A stretch of DNA of 20,088 nucleotides from an uncultured Eubacteriales bacterium (GTDB lineage: Bacteria; Bacillota; Clostridia; Oscillospirales; Butyricicoccaceae). A program made the position numbers and the translations under genes. The DNA lies in assembly GCA_910579575.1 (NCBI GenBank), contig CAJTUM010000031.1, forward strand, positions 1-20,088, read 5' to 3'. Below, piece after piece: positions 19,933-20,088 of this stretch. The notes beneath the pieces were generated by a model that worked only from the letters and a program-made list of their open reading frames with translations, did not search any database and was not told the origin of the DNA. Position 1 is the first letter of the stretch; every line of letters begins with the position of its first letter.

Positions 19933-20088
19933 ATGGCAGAAGAAATTAAAACGACCCCAGCCCCGGAGGGACAAACGCTGGAGCCCCCCGCGCCGGAAGT
20001 GTCGGAGGCCCCGCCCGCCCCGGAGCCGGGGACCCAGGGTGTGATCCCCGGCATGGAGGGTCCCCCGGCCCCGGAGAACAAGGTGATC
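19933..20088 (+). CDS. N-terminal part of a Pro/Glu-rich protein (runs off the window)
   Basis: The ATG at 19933 has AAGGAGG eight bases upstream, and the frame stays open to the window edge for 52 codons. The visible part starts MAEEIKTTPAPEGQ and is a low-complexity chain of Ala, Pro, Glu and Gly (PPAPEVSEAPPAPEPG), with no signal peptide. This is a disordered N-terminal extension whose folded domain lies outside the window, so no function can be given. The frame runs opposite to the three-gene cluster and has its own promoter. Confidence 0.75.
   Translation, partial: MAEEIKTTPAPEGQTLEPPAPEVSEAPPAPEPGTQGVIPGMEGPPAPENKVI

Overview
The window looks like a chromosomal stretch of a fairly GC-rich member of the Clostridia (Firmicutes), probably an Oscillospirales/Ruminococcaceae-type gut anaerobe. 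Grounds: strong AGGAGG-type ribosome binding sites with some GTG/TTG starts, near-consensus sigma-A promoters, a C5-pathway tetrapyrrole operon with a CobA-HemD fusion, and a very large NPKTG-anchored surface protein with fibro-slime and SpaA-like domains. The genus assignment is inference; no rRNA or tRNA gene is present. No mobile element, CRISPR array or defence system was found.

Left end (1-470) is AT-rich and decayed. It holds a coding-like frame without a start and a 17-codon diverged relic of the 3' end of hemB. Next comes a small uncharacterised gene (474-875, minus), then a tightly packed minus-strand operon in the order of transcription hemA, sirC-like, hemC, cobA-hemD, hemB, hemL (7093 down to 986). 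Together these make glutamate-1-semialdehyde, ALA, porphobilinogen, hydroxymethylbilane, uroporphyrinogen III and precorrin-2, so the operon feeds siroheme/corrinoid synthesis. No later protoheme gene is present here. The operon has a near-perfect promoter and a short leader with overlapping palindromes. HemA lacks the usual C-terminal dimerisation domain and the SirC-like protein has a shortened NAD-binding glycine loop.

Divergently, a CNNM/CBS/CorC-type ion-transport membrane protein (7525-8763) is preceded by a leader whose hairpins can be drawn as a terminator/antiterminator switch. It ends at a bidirectional terminator facing a two-gene minus operon: a FIST-domain sensor (9771-10826) and a soluble methyl-accepting-type signalling protein (8815-9756), apparently a sensor/transducer pair split into two polypeptides.

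The centre is one 2147-residue secreted, sortase-type surface protein (11151-17594). It has a signal peptide, duplicated Cys/His motifs, an acidic linker, an Ig-like region, a strikingly AT-rich insert-like module, a fibro-slime region, two SpaA-type domains, three DUF5979/CnaB-like repeats, a Pro/Glu stalk and an NPKTG anchor. A strong terminator follows. Then a perfectly spaced promoter drives a structured leader ahead of a MerR-family regulator (17942-18337).

The right end holds a minus-strand cluster of three small uncharacterised proteins (18397-19574), two of which share a short helix-like 'SPxG' motif, and the start of a Pro/Glu-rich plus-strand gene (19933 onward) that runs off the window.
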